64,000 bases of DNA from CAYMPH01 sp964529415. GTDB taxonomy: Bacteria > Spirochaetota > UBA4802 > UBA5550. The first letter of the stretch is position 1. Every line of letters begins with the position of its first letter. The notes under the pieces were generated by a model. It worked only from the letters and a program-made list of their open reading frames with translations. It was not told the origin of the DNA and did no database searches. Position numbers and translations under genes: made by a program. Positions 8,663 to 16,547 of the stretch are shown piece after piece. The stretch is taken from positions 124,001 through 188,000 of the forward strand of contig CAZGWD010000008.1 in NCBI GenBank assembly GCA_964529415.1. Reading direction: 5' to 3'.

Positions 8663-9397
8663 TCAAAATACATCTGTTTTGCGCGGAATTCTGTACGGTA
8701 TGATCATGGGAACTTTTTTTCTGTAATTCCTGTACTGATCTCCAAAACAGGCCACAAGGTCGCGCTCCTCCATTATGGTTCCGGTAATAATCCAGATTGT
8801 CCACAGCGCATTGAATAATAACCGGTCCATTGTCAGTCCTGGATATGACCAGATCATCAGCAGCATAAAAAAATAAAGCGGGTGGCGCATCCATCTGTAA
8901 GCGCCTTTTACAGTCATTGGCATTGCTTGCTGTTCTTTTTTATAAATCAGACGTTTGATTTTTTTTACGCCATACGGATCAAAAGAGTCGAGAGACGTGA
9001 CACCCCAGTAAAATCCTGCTATACATATAATGAAAAGTGCACGGAGCATCCAGTAATAGACGCCAACAGCTGATGCTATTGTCTGCGGTACCGCCTGCCA
9101 GAAAATGGCCATAATGATAAGAGGTACAGCTGATGTGTTTGAATAGAATGCGCTGTATAATTCGTCTGGTATAATATTTGAAAGTTTTTCCTTAACGCTT
9201 TTTCTGACAATCACGCTGTGCTGAAGAAAAAAGAGAATCGACAGGCCTGCATTAAAAATCATGGCATGGTTCAGCGATAAACCAAGATCGGTTATTTTAA
9301 ACGGGCCAAAAAATAGAAACAGGAAAAACAGTATTTGTGAAATTATTCCAAGGATAAGTGTTGAATAATAAATTGATAATAATTTTATTTTACTCAT
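8663..9397 (-). CDS. NnrU/MddA-like integral membrane methyltransferase
   Basis: 244 residues with five or six membrane helices. The C-terminal signature MRHPLYFFMLLMIWSYP ... EERDLVACFGDQYRNYRKKVPMIIPY (in pieces) is that of the isoprenylcysteine methyltransferase / PEMT / NnrU superfamily, and the length matches MddA, the methanethiol S-methyltransferase that makes dimethyl sulfide. FLQHSVIVRK near residue 60 also fits the NnrU/MddA group. The start follows GGGGTAAAACAG. It lies 112 bp downstream of hgcB on the same strand, with a possible hairpin between them, so co-transcription is uncertain. The methyl acceptor cannot be told from sequence; thiols, lipids or another substrate are possible. 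Confidence 0.75.
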   Translation of the reverse strand: MSKIKLLSIYYSTLILGIISQILFFLFLFFGPFKITDLGLSLNHAMIFNAGLSILFFLQHSVIVRKSVKEKLSNIIPDELYSAFYSNTSAVPLIIMAIFWQAVPQTIASAVGVYYWMLRALFIICIAGFYWGVTSLDSFDPYGVKKIKRLIYKKEQQAMPMTVKGAYRWMRHPLYFFMLLMIWSYPGLTMDRLLFNALWTIWIITGTIMEERDLVACFGDQYRNYRKKVPMIIPYRIPRKTDVF

Positions 9398-9472
9398 CTG
9401 TTTTACCCCGTTTTGATTTTGCAGGTATCTTCATTTTTCCTCAAAAAAATGTAAAAGGCCCGTTAAAAATTT

Positions 9473-9503
9473 TTCTGCGTTCAATATGCGCTTTTGCGCA
9501 GAA
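9473..9503 (-). terminator. Possible weak terminator or processing hairpin after hgcB
   Basis: TTCTGCG (9473-9479) pairs with CGCAGAA (9497-9503). Inside it TGCGC-TTTT-GCGCA (9487-9500) is an alternative stem. On the minus strand the stem is followed by AAATTTTTAA, a weak U-rich tract. It could end part of the hgc transcript before the methyltransferase gene. Confidence 0.4.
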
Positions 9504-9509
9504 TGATTT

Positions 9510-9812
9510 TTATCCGCAGCATGATGCGGATTGACTGGCTGAACCCTGATCGCTGCATCCGCAAACAGGTTCTCCGCCGCCTGAATTTAATATTGCAGCA
9601 GCGCATCCGACACCTGATGTAACGCGGATCGCACCGTAGCTGCAGTTTTTTTCGCAAGCTCCGCATTCCATGCACTTGTCTTTGTTTCCGAGGACTGCCC
9701 GTTTATTCTCCATGCTGAAAACTGCATGCGGGCATACTTCAACGCATCTGCCGCACCCTGTGCATTTTTCTGAATCATACTTTAATGTGCTTACATTTTT
9801 AAGATATATCAT
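9510..9812 (-). CDS. hgcB: HgcB, ferredoxin-like partner of mercury methyltransferase
   Basis: 100 residues from the ATG of MIYLKNVSTL. This ATG overlaps the hgcA stop as ATGA (9809-9812) and has GGGG five bases upstream. Two [4Fe-4S] motifs are present: C17-x2-C20-x2-C23-x3-C27 and C47-M-E-C50-G-A-C53-x3-C57; the second contains the CMECGAC block typical of HgcB. Family-specific extra cysteines are also present: C70 in VGCAAAIL and a vicinal pair C98-C99 at the C-terminus (SCCG), thought to bind Hg(II) or pass it to HgcA. C84 and C86 (VCGC) are further thiols. HgcB supplies electrons to reduce the corrinoid of HgcA. The adjacency, overlap and motifs make this call firm. Confidence 0.95.
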   Translation of the reverse strand: MIYLKNVSTLKYDSEKCTGCGRCVEVCPHAVFSMENKRAVLGNKDKCMECGACEKNCSYGAIRVTSGVGCAAAILNSGGGEPVCGCSDQGSASQSASCCG

Positions 9813-10978
9813 ATTAGCCCCCATTGCTTAATTTTAAAAATTATCAGTATAATAATTGAAAGAATAATTAAACCTTTAATAACAGGCATGCTGAATTTGA
9901 TTTCTTTTTTTACACCGGAGATATTCGTGAATGTTGTGGCTCCTGTAAAATTCAATCCAAGATATGATGATACTGCCGGAAATAATGTATACGAGAATGC
10001 TGCCATAATATAATCATCCTGTTTTATAATGCCTCCGAAATTCAATATTAGAGCGGTAATAATTATCCCGACTATCCATCCTTTTATCGCAAATGATCTG
10101 AACGGAATAAAAGGAAGCAGTACAGGTGTAAAAAATGCACCTGAAAAAATAGCGCATATCATCAGAAGAAGAACAGGCATACCATGCTGAAGCATATCCT
10201 TAAAAATAAATCCCGAAGGCTGCAATCCTATTATAAGCAGAAAAATTACTGCAAATTTAAGCAGAGCATTAAAAGCAGGATTCAGTTCGATAGGTGTCAG
10301 TACCGCCCTGTCGGCTATTGTGAATTTTATCGTGCGCATATCTTCTGATGCCTTGTAATTCTGTGCCACATATGCAGGTATATCAGATGCCTGCACCGGG
10401 CCGAAAAGAACGCGGAATCCTGTTGCTTTCTGCACCTGGCTTGAATTTATTCCAGGCGCTCCAAGCTGCGGGAGTATAATCCGTTTGTGGTTTACTATGG
10501 ATGCAAGTTTTGTAATAGTTATCCGGTTGATCAGCTCATCTGTGCCGAATGTTCCTTTGCCTGCAGCACACCAGACATTTATGCTGAAAGTGTCAAGTAT
10601 CAGAATCCATGCATTTATGCCTTTAAGTTCACGTCTTAGTATGTCGAAGCTGAGCTTGTAATTGCACGTTACGAATACATCAGATTCCGCATCGGGATTT
10701 CCTATAGCGTAGATTCCCGGTTCAACCGAGTAGCTCATTCTGAAAGCTGTGGCGCGCGATTTGATCTGTCCCCAGTAATCAGCCCTTTTCCACTGCGATG
10801 ATATCTGCATTATTTCTCCTGCAGTTGTATTGATGATTCCTGCTGCATAGGAAGGCATTTTATCTCTTGATATTTTTTTTGTAATAACATTATCCGCAGG
10901 TGCTGAGCATCCGCACCCGGTCTGTATTGCATTTAATTTTAATGATTCAGCTTTTGATATTACTTTTATCTGTTCCAT
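9809..10978 (-). CDS. hgcA: HgcA, corrinoid mercury methyltransferase
   Basis: 389 residues. The corrinoid-binding domain contains the diagnostic cap-helix motif N134-V-W-C137-A-A-G-K141, whose Cys is the lower cobalt ligand needed for methyl transfer to Hg(II). It is followed by GTFGTDEL. Five membrane helices fill about residues 240-385, as in known HgcA and unlike the soluble CODH/ACS corrinoid subunit. The protein is longer than the approximately 340-residue Pseudodesulfovibrio protein, mainly from an N-terminal stretch with GCGC at 21-24. The start is preceded by AAGGAAAAATTT. It is the middle gene of a regulator-hgcA-hgcB set, with 51 bp to the regulator and an ATGA overlap with hgcB. 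The methyl source is not visible here. Confidence 0.95.
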   Translation of the reverse strand: MEQIKVISKAESLKLNAIQTGCGCSAPADNVITKKISRDKMPSYAAGIINTTAGEIMQISSQWKRADYWGQIKSRATAFRMSYSVEPGIYAIGNPDAESDVFVTCNYKLSFDILRRELKGINAWILILDTFSINVWCAAGKGTFGTDELINRITITKLASIVNHKRIILPQLGAPGINSSQVQKATGFRVLFGPVQASDIPAYVAQNYKASEDMRTIKFTIADRAVLTPIELNPAFNALLKFAVIFLLIIGLQPSGFIFKDMLQHGMPVLLLMICAIFSGAFFTPVLLPFIPFRSFAIKGWIVGIIITALILNFGGIIKQDDYIMAAFSYTLFPAVSSYLGLNFTGATTFTNISGVKKEIKFSMPVIKGLIILSIIILIIFKIKQWGLI

Positions 10979-11029
10979 AAATTTTTCCTTTTTGTGAATT
11001 ATAGTAATTGATAAAATATTTAATACACT

Positions 11030-11518
11030 TCAGCATTTCTGTTTTCCGGAACAGCATGATGGCGGCGTGCAGCATACAGCCGGCTTGCAGCACGTTTCTA
11101 TTGATTTAATAAATACATCAAGAGCATGATATATTTCACTTTTTTTTTCTGGCGAAATGGAATTCTCCATGTTTATCATAAAATCAGATATGCACTTCCA
11201 GACCTTCTGATGTATTTCTTTGCCGCTGTCTGTTATATAAAGCTCAATTGCCCGCGAATCTGCGCCTGAGCGTTTTTTCCCGAGATATTTTTTCTTAATA
11301 AGAGGTTCCACGAGCCTTGTTGTTGTGCTTTTTTCAACTGAAAGCAGGGAGTGAAGTTCTGACATCTCAAGCATTCCGGTTTTTGAAACATAATTCAGAA
11401 TTGAAAACTGCGAAAAGGTAATATCCTCGCAGAATGCAGTTTCATTCTGGAAAATTCTGAGAGATGTAACCAGTCTCCGGATGGTTTCAAAAAGCTGCTG
11501 GTCATAATTGTCTTTCAT
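11030..11518 (-). CDS. MarR-type transcriptional regulator with cysteine-rich C-terminal tail
   Basis: 162 residues. The winged-helix core has FSQFSILNYVSK, the recognition region LLSVEKSTTTRLVEPLIKKKYL and the wing KKRSGADSRAIELYITDSG, all typical of MarR proteins. The last 20 residues hold seven Cys, including three CC pairs at 143-144, 149-150 and 155-156 plus C162. This tail is foreign to the MarR fold and looks like a soft-metal or metalloid site. The start is the ATG at 11518; a longer TTG frame begins inside the promoter and is rejected. It is directly upstream of hgcA on the same strand, so it probably regulates hgcAB and itself. Known hgc-linked regulators are often ArsR-like, and this differs. 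Confidence 0.88.
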   Translation of the reverse strand: MKDNYDQQLFETIRRLVTSLRIFQNETAFCEDITFSQFSILNYVSKTGMLEMSELHSLLSVEKSTTTRLVEPLIKKKYLGKKRSGADSRAIELYITDSGKEIHQKVWKCISDFMINMENSISPEKKSEIYHALDVFIKSIETCCKPAVCCTPPSCCSGKQKC

Positions 11519-11556
11519 AATAGTTGTAATATACAACTATTATTGCAAATCGTCAA
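11519..11556 (-). promoter_or_regulatory. Consensus promoter with embedded perfect operator for the hgc locus
   Basis: On the minus strand TTGACG (11551-11556), a 17-bp spacer and TATATT (11528-11533) form a near-consensus sigma-70 promoter. A perfect inverted repeat with 10-bp arms AATAGTTGTA / TACAACTATT and a 3-bp centre (11519-11541) covers the -10. The regulator ATG (11518) abuts the palindrome, nine bases after the -10, so the mRNA would start at or within about 2 nt of the ATG. AGTTGT...ACAACT half-sites are common for MarR-type repressors. Confidence 0.82.
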
Positions 11557-11612
11557 CTGCTTTTTAATTTTTTTTGTATAATTTGAAAAAAACTGCTAAT
11601 TACGTTTTTTTT

Positions 11613-13016
11613 CTAATCAGAGAAATTATACAGAAGATTCTTATTATAAATATTTCTTCTTATATTTATTATCTGATCTGAATCCGCTTTAACCGGGCGC
11701 CTTTCATTTGATATGAATGTAAAAACAGGGATACTCTGAACCAGTTTGCCGTTATAAAAAAAATTGTGCACAATCATTCCTTCGCGCAAACCCTGTTTTT
11801 GCACCTGATCAAAAAGAAAATTCCCCAGACCGTAATAGATATATTTGCCTTTATAATGCCGTACCTGCTGAACCTGATGCGCCTGCGATCCATAAACCAT
11901 ATCTGCGCCTGAATCAATAAGAAATTCTGAAATTTTTTTCTGGCTTTCAGACGGCAGATATGAATCATCTTCATTGAACTGCACTGTGGCTATAATAAAA
12001 TCAACCCTGGAATTTTCTTTCATTTTTTTTATTGCAGATTTTGCTTTATTGGAATTATACCTGTTTGCACCAGGATGATTTTTAATATCTGAACATTCAC
12101 CTGCTGAACATGATTCGTTGAATCCTATAAAGCCGATTTTTTTATTATTCGTGATTTTTATTATGAGAGGGCTTTCAGCTTCAATTTGATTCCGGCCGCC
12201 GCCGAATATTTTTATATTATGCTTTTGATATAATTCGATAGTATTTGCATAATATTTATCTCCGTAATCCTTTTGATGATTCCCTGTAAGTTCTATAATA
12301 TTTACTTTTATATCTTTGAAAGCTTCAAAATCCCGTTCCTTTGTGCAGAATTTTGTTGTTCTTAACCAGTTATAACGGCAATCAGGAAATATGCTGACTT
12401 CGTTGCTGATGTGAACAAAATCTGAATCAGAAAATTCATCCCTGACTTTTTCTGTTAAAAATGCAGTTCCGTATTTATCTGCAGCAAGACCGGTATTCCT
12501 GGTTATTGCTGTAACTCCTGTCATGGTTATTTTTGTTATTTCATTTTTTAAAGGAGCGAGCAGACTTGCTTCGGTTTTTTCTGTTTCAATTCTGAATCTG
12601 TAATTATCCGGATCATTGAAATAATTTATGTTGTCTACGCTAAGGGTTCTTGCCAGCGGATCAATATTTGCAAAGTCTACTATTACTTTTTTATTCTGTT
12701 TTATTTTTGATAGCACTGTCCCTGAATCTGTTGTTGAATTTATGGTTTTTTTATTATCACAATTAAACAATTTATTAAGAGATTCTTTTAAACCGCTTAA
12801 AACATACAGTTTGTTTGAGCAGTAATCTTTTTTTAAATCTTCAGCAGAAATTGTGTAATCATCAGAGTCGATTCTGTTTAATATGAACAGCGGTGATTGG
12901 CTGTTTTTATTTCCGTATAATTTTTTATTATTATCCGTATGTGTAAGAATAGCTGGAATTACGGAAATTCCGATAAAAAAAATAATAGATATGAAGATCA
13001 GTTTCAGTTTTGTCAT
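11613..13016 (-). CDS. CapA/PgsA-family metallophosphatase-like protein
   Basis: 467 residues with one N-terminal membrane segment (LIFISIIFFIGISVIPAIL), probably an anchor. The C-terminal half has the CapA pattern: IIELTGNHQKDYG, the aligned IGFIGFNE, FIIATVQFNED, DSGADMVYGSQAHQVQ and YIYYGLGNFLFDQ. These are the metal-binding His/Asn positions of the poly-gamma-glutamate synthesis CapA domain. The N-terminal 150 residues are not recognised. CapA-like proteins act at the cell surface in polymer anchoring or export, but stand-alone members are of unknown role. It has its own promoter and lies between the hgc locus and the dehydratase operon. Confidence 0.82.
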   Translation of the reverse strand: MTKLKLIFISIIFFIGISVIPAILTHTDNNKKLYGNKNSQSPLFILNRIDSDDYTISAEDLKKDYCSNKLYVLSGLKESLNKLFNCDNKKTINSTTDSGTVLSKIKQNKKVIVDFANIDPLARTLSVDNINYFNDPDNYRFRIETEKTEASLLAPLKNEITKITMTGVTAITRNTGLAADKYGTAFLTEKVRDEFSDSDFVHISNEVSIFPDCRYNWLRTTKFCTKERDFEAFKDIKVNIIELTGNHQKDYGDKYYANTIELYQKHNIKIFGGGRNQIEAESPLIIKITNNKKIGFIGFNESCSAGECSDIKNHPGANRYNSNKAKSAIKKMKENSRVDFIIATVQFNEDDSYLPSESQKKISEFLIDSGADMVYGSQAHQVQQVRHYKGKYIYYGLGNFLFDQVQKQGLREGMIVHNFFYNGKLVQSIPVFTFISNERRPVKADSDQIINIRRNIYNKNLLYNFSD

Positions 13017-13090
13017 ATTTTAAATGGATTTACAGCAAGCAGCATTAAATGGTTTTCTGCATACAGTGTTGTTCAGTTTAAAATTTTTAT

Positions 13091-13119
13091 ATATAACCTG
13101 TTCGCATACTGCTTGTCAA
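13091..13119 (-). promoter_or_regulatory. Sigma-70-like promoter of the capA-like gene
   Basis: On the minus strand TTGACA (13114-13119) and TTATAT (13091-13096) are separated by 17 bp. The ATG is 75 bp downstream at 13016. It separates this gene from the preceding operon. Confidence 0.7.
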
Positions 13120-13146
13120 GGGGATAATTATTGAAACACATGGTTT

Positions 13147-13983
13147 TTATAATATTACTTTTCTACAAAGGGGAATTTTACGAATATTTCTTATTCTTAA
13201 ATCTTCAGCTGTTTTGATGAATTCACCATACCTTGCATTGATGAGATTTCCTGCATCAGGGGATAGTTCCTCGAAAAAATTATCAAAATGCAGAGGGATG
13301 ATAATTTCAGGTGAAAGTGCAATTGCTGTTTCTTCAAGATATGTTTTTGTATCGCCTCTTCCTGCAATCCCAATCATTAGAATATCAGCGTGCATGCCTT
13401 TATACATTCCGGGAATAAAACCTGCGCTTCCATGATGAATTATTGTCCGCTTTTTATATTTTATTTCCAGGGAAAAGATTTTGCCGATCCTGTATGAACT
13501 CGCAGGTGCAGGCAGATTTATTAAAGATGTAATATCGCCCTGATATGGGACCCTGCCGAACAGGGAAGGGCCGTGAGCGCTTTCAATGAATCTCACATTA
13601 AAATTTCCAATAGAATGCGTGTCCCGGTGTTTTACGGTTTTAATCATATTTTCATTGAGTCCTGCGCTTTTCCCGATCCATGCAGTGCTTTGCGATCCTG
13701 CGAGAACTGCACCGGTGTCCATACAGAAAAAAGGCGCATCAAGCGCGTGATCGAAATGTGAATGGCTGACGATTACAACTCTGACATTTTTCATATTAAG
13801 ATCAGCAGTCCATTTGCTGATAAGGGATGGATCTGATGCAATAGGCATACCGGAAATTACTCTGAACATCCCGTATCTTGATACAAAAGGATCTATTAAA
13901 ATTGAATCTTTCCCGTCGGATAAATATATTCCGGCAGTTCCAAGCCAAGTGACTTCGAGGGTGTCATTTTTGTTTTTAGCCAT
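13147..13983 (-). CDS. Metallo-beta-lactamase-fold hydrolase (UlaG/L-ascorbate-6-phosphate-lactonase-like)
   Basis: 278 residues. The metal motif H74-S-H76-F-D78-H79 is in VIVSHSHFDHALDAP, and further ligand positions are ESAHGPSLFG and IIPLHFDNF. VTWLGTAGIYLSDGKDSILIDP (read in parts) is the usual N-terminal beta-strand pair of the UlaG-like group, which hydrolyses lactones and phospho-esters; N-acyl phosphatidylethanolamine-type members also exist. It is the last gene of the minus-strand catabolic run, 70 bp after the activase. A thioesterase or lactonase role in that pathway is possible but only inferred. No strong ribosome binding site is seen. Confidence 0.8.
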   Translation of the reverse strand: MAKNKNDTLEVTWLGTAGIYLSDGKDSILIDPFVSRYGMFRVISGMPIASDPSLISKWTADLNMKNVRVVIVSHSHFDHALDAPFFCMDTGAVLAGSQSTAWIGKSAGLNENMIKTVKHRDTHSIGNFNVRFIESAHGPSLFGRVPYQGDITSLINLPAPASSYRIGKIFSLEIKYKKRTIIHHGSAGFIPGMYKGMHADILMIGIAGRGDTKTYLEETAIALSPEIIIPLHFDNFFEELSPDAGNLINARYGEFIKTAEDLRIRNIRKIPLCRKVIL

Positions 13984-14052
13984 TGATTTTTTTTAAGATA
14001 AAAGTAATTTCCAGTGCGCTCATCGAGTAGGGCGATAGCCCGTATCGAGATG

Positions 14053-14823
14053 TCACTTCTGCTGTGCTGCAAGCACTGCAGCTCCAATTGCTCCGTTGAC
14101 CTGCGCGAACTCTGTTACAATTATACTTACTCCCAGTTTTTTTTCAAGAGCTGCAACGAGACCTTTGTTCTTTGCAACTCCACCTGTCATCATGAGAGGT
14201 TCGGCTCTTCCGATTCTTCCAGCGAGTGAGGCAACCCTTGACGCAATCGATTCGTGAATGCCTGATATTATTTTTTCACGGGATTCGCCTTTGGATATAA
14301 GGGAAATTACTTCTGATTCTGCAAATACTGTGCATATGCTGCTGATTTTCGACGGAATGTCAGAGAAATGCGACAGGCTCCCGAAATCATCGAGATCAAC
14401 CTGAAGCGCCCGAGCCATTACTTCAAGGAAACGGCCTGTGCCTGCAGCACACTTGTCATTCATTACAAAATCGCGCACTCTGCCGTCATTGTCGAGCAAT
14501 AGCGCCTTGCTGTCCTGTCCGCCGATATCAATCACTGCTTTTATTTCACGATTCTGGAAAAAAGCTCCTGCTCCGTGGCAGCTTATTTCTGTTATGGACT
14601 TGGTTGCGAATTTTACGCTGTTTCTTCCGTAGCCTGTGGACACTATTGCGCTGACTGATTCACGTTTCAGTTCAAGCTCTGAAAGGAGGCTGTCATACAC
14701 ATCATTGCCTGCCTGCTCGGCATTATATCCTGTGAAAATAATTTTTGTGCCGAGGAGTTTTCCGTCGGATAAAATTGCAGCTTTTGTGCTGATGGATCCT
14801 ATGTCTATTCCGGCTGTTATCAT
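14053..14823 (-). CDS. ATP-dependent activator of 2-hydroxyacyl-CoA dehydratase / benzoyl-CoA reductase type (BcrA/BadF/HgdC family)
   Basis: 257 residues, the normal length for a homodimeric activase. The ASKHA-fold phosphate motifs are GIDIGSISTKAAI and VIDIGGQDSK, with the adenosine motif MMTGGVAKNKGL. The two Cys that bridge the shared [4Fe-4S] cluster are in NDKCAAGTGRF and SSICTVFAESE. The enzyme uses ATP hydrolysis to drive a low-potential electron into the dehydratase/reductase. I start at MITAGIDIGS (14823), 10 bp after the SDR stop and behind GGCG; a longer frame to 14934 runs back through the SDR gene. Only one such gene is present, which favours a homodimeric HadI/HgdC-type activator over the A+D pair of Thauera benzoyl-CoA reductase. 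Confidence 0.92.
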   Translation of the reverse strand: MITAGIDIGSISTKAAILSDGKLLGTKIIFTGYNAEQAGNDVYDSLLSELELKRESVSAIVSTGYGRNSVKFATKSITEISCHGAGAFFQNREIKAVIDIGGQDSKALLLDNDGRVRDFVMNDKCAAGTGRFLEVMARALQVDLDDFGSLSHFSDIPSKISSICTVFAESEVISLISKGESREKIISGIHESIASRVASLAGRIGRAEPLMMTGGVAKNKGLVAALEKKLGVSIIVTEFAQVNGAIGAAVLAAQQK

Positions 14824-14833
14824 ATCATTACGC

Positions 14834-15592
14834 CTAAACAGCTGTTGCTCCGCCGTCAACTGAAAGCGTCTGCCCTGTGATGAAGGATGATCCTTCTGAT
14901 GCAAGAAAAAGCACAGGATTAACCACGTCCTCAATTTCCGCTATTCTCGCCATTGGTATACCCTTGACCACCATAGCGCTGATATCCGGATTGCCCCAGA
15001 AAGGTTTACTGAAATCTGTCTTTACCATGGCCGGCGCTACAGCATTGACCTGCACGTTGAACATCGCAAGCTCTGATGCAAGAACTTTAGTCATCATTTC
15101 AATGCCTGCTTTTGCAATTCCGTAAACTCCCATTCCAGGAGATGCTTTGGAGCCTGCTATAGAAGTAATGCTCACAATTTTTCCTGATTTCTGCTGTTTC
15201 ATAAGAATGGCAGCTTTTCTTGCGCAAAAGTATGTGCCGTTCAGATTCGAGTCGATTATTTTCTGCCATAGAGAGCTTTCTATCTCATATATTGATGGTG
15301 TGAAGATGTTCATGCCTACGTTGTTTATAAGAATATCAAGCCTGCCGAATTTTTCTATTACTGTTGAGAACAGGCGGTTTACATCGTCTTCTTTCGCAAT
15401 GTGCGCTGCAACTGCAACGGCATCTCCTCCGATCTCTTTAAGGGCTGCATCAAGAGCATCCTGTTTTCTTCCGCATATCGCGACCTTCACCCCTTCAGAT
15501 GAAAGTCTTTTTGCTATTTCAAGGCCGATCCCGCGTGATCCGCCTGTAACGAGAGCTGTTTTACCTTCTAAATTATAGTTTATTCTTTTCAT
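14834..15592 (-). CDS. Short-chain dehydrogenase/reductase
   Basis: 252 residues. The Rossmann motif GGSRGIGLEIAK, the NNVG motif after the fourth strand, catalytic S in SITSIAGS and Y-G-I-A-K give a complete classical SDR. The start follows AGAGG. The activase start is 10 bp downstream and the transporter stop about 80 bp upstream. Within a CoA-ester catabolic operon it may oxidise or reduce a hydroxyacyl-CoA or cyclic alcohol intermediate. FabG-like substrate range cannot be told from sequence. Confidence 0.9.
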   Translation of the reverse strand: MKRINYNLEGKTALVTGGSRGIGLEIAKRLSSEGVKVAICGRKQDALDAALKEIGGDAVAVAAHIAKEDDVNRLFSTVIEKFGRLDILINNVGMNIFTPSIYEIESSLWQKIIDSNLNGTYFCARKAAILMKQQKSGKIVSITSIAGSKASPGMGVYGIAKAGIEMMTKVLASELAMFNVQVNAVAPAMVKTDFSKPFWGNPDISAMVVKGIPMARIAEIEDVVNPVLFLASEGSSFITGQTLSVDGGATAV

Positions 15593-15673
15593 GATATTAC
15601 CTCTATCTGCTTTTGATTATTTATTAACAATCATCTGTTCAGTTGTCAATCTGATTATAGCTGTAATTTTTTA

Positions 15674-16543
15674 TCAGTTTTCAGAGCTGAAGTATTGAAC
15701 TATAAATCCGAAACCTGCTGCCGTAAACAGCATTATCAGGCTGTAAATGGCTGGAGGGATTGCCATTGTGGAATTATTCAGTAAAAGCGGACTCGATGCA
15801 ATCGCCATTGCTAGAACTCCGTTGTGTACTCCTATTTCCATTCCAATTGATATACACTGTTTTTTTCCAAGTCCCAGAATCCTGGGAATATAAAAACCTG
15901 CAAGCATGCTGATTACATTAAATGAAAGTGCAGGCAAACCTACCAGTATGAAGAAATTAATAAAATTCAATCTTTCATTGTATATGGTTCCTGCTACCAT
16001 CAATATCAGAAACAATGCTGAAAGAATTTTTACAGGTTTTTCCATGCTTTTTGCAAAAAGCTGATATTTATTCCGGATTATCATGCCTATAGCAACCGGG
16101 CCGAGAACAATAAAAAATATCTGCATTACTTTAGAAAACTGCAATGGAATCACTTTGCCTTCTCCCATAAAATAAATAAGAGAAAGATTAACAATGAAAG
16201 GCAGAGTGAAAAGTGTTAATACGCTGTTTATCGCAGTAAGTGAAATATTAAGCGCAACATCACCTTTGGAAAGGTGGCTGAACAGATTGGCTGTGGCTCC
16301 TCCGGGTGAAGCAGCAAGCAGCATGAGGCCGACAGCGAGTTCTCCAGGCAGTGAAAAAGCTTTGGCAATTCCAAAACAGATAAATGGCATAATTAGCATC
16401 TGTGCAGAAAGACCCACAATAGCAGCCTTCGGATACAATAAAACCCTCTTAAAGTCTTCTATGGTCAGTGTTATTCCAAGGCCAAGCATTACAACACCGA
16501 GTGCAACAGGTAAAAAAATTGCAGTTACTATGTTTGATTCCAT
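15674..16543 (-). CDS. Bile acid:sodium symporter (BASS) family transporter
   Basis: 289 residues with eight to ten membrane helices. Family blocks include LGLGITLTIEDFKRVLLYP at the start of helix 2, LLAASPGGATANLFSHLSKG with the sodium-site loop, and IGMEIGVHNGVLAMAIA. BASS proteins import organic anions with Na+. It starts 4 bp after the upstream dehydratase-like gene, with GGGGTGATGAA as ribosome site, so it is clearly in the operon. It is the likely importer of the carboxylic acid that the CoA ligase activates. Confidence 0.9.
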   Translation of the reverse strand: MESNIVTAIFLPVALGVVMLGLGITLTIEDFKRVLLYPKAAIVGLSAQMLIMPFICFGIAKAFSLPGELAVGLMLLAASPGGATANLFSHLSKGDVALNISLTAINSVLTLFTLPFIVNLSLIYFMGEGKVIPLQFSKVMQIFFIVLGPVAIGMIIRNKYQLFAKSMEKPVKILSALFLILMVAGTIYNERLNFINFFILVGLPALSFNVISMLAGFYIPRILGLGKKQCISIGMEIGVHNGVLAMAIASSPLLLNNSTMAIPPAIYSLIMLFTAAGFGFIVQYFSSEN

Positions 16544-16547
16544 TTCA

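Noticed and set aside
8631..8894. Minus ORF of 87 codons in the methyltransferase gene
   Set aside because: A shifted frame of the real methyltransferase; no motif.
9809..10978. HgcA as CODH/ACS corrinoid subunit (CdhD/AcsD)
   Set aside because: CdhD is soluble and lacks the NVWCA cap-helix and the five C-terminal helices; the hgcB overlap also excludes it.
11519..11536. TTG start of the MarR-type gene, six codons upstream
   Set aside because: It lies inside the -10/operator; the mRNA would begin after it.
14823..14934. N-terminal extension of the activase
   Set aside because: It translates the SDR gene in another frame; the ASKHA motif begins at the internal ATG.
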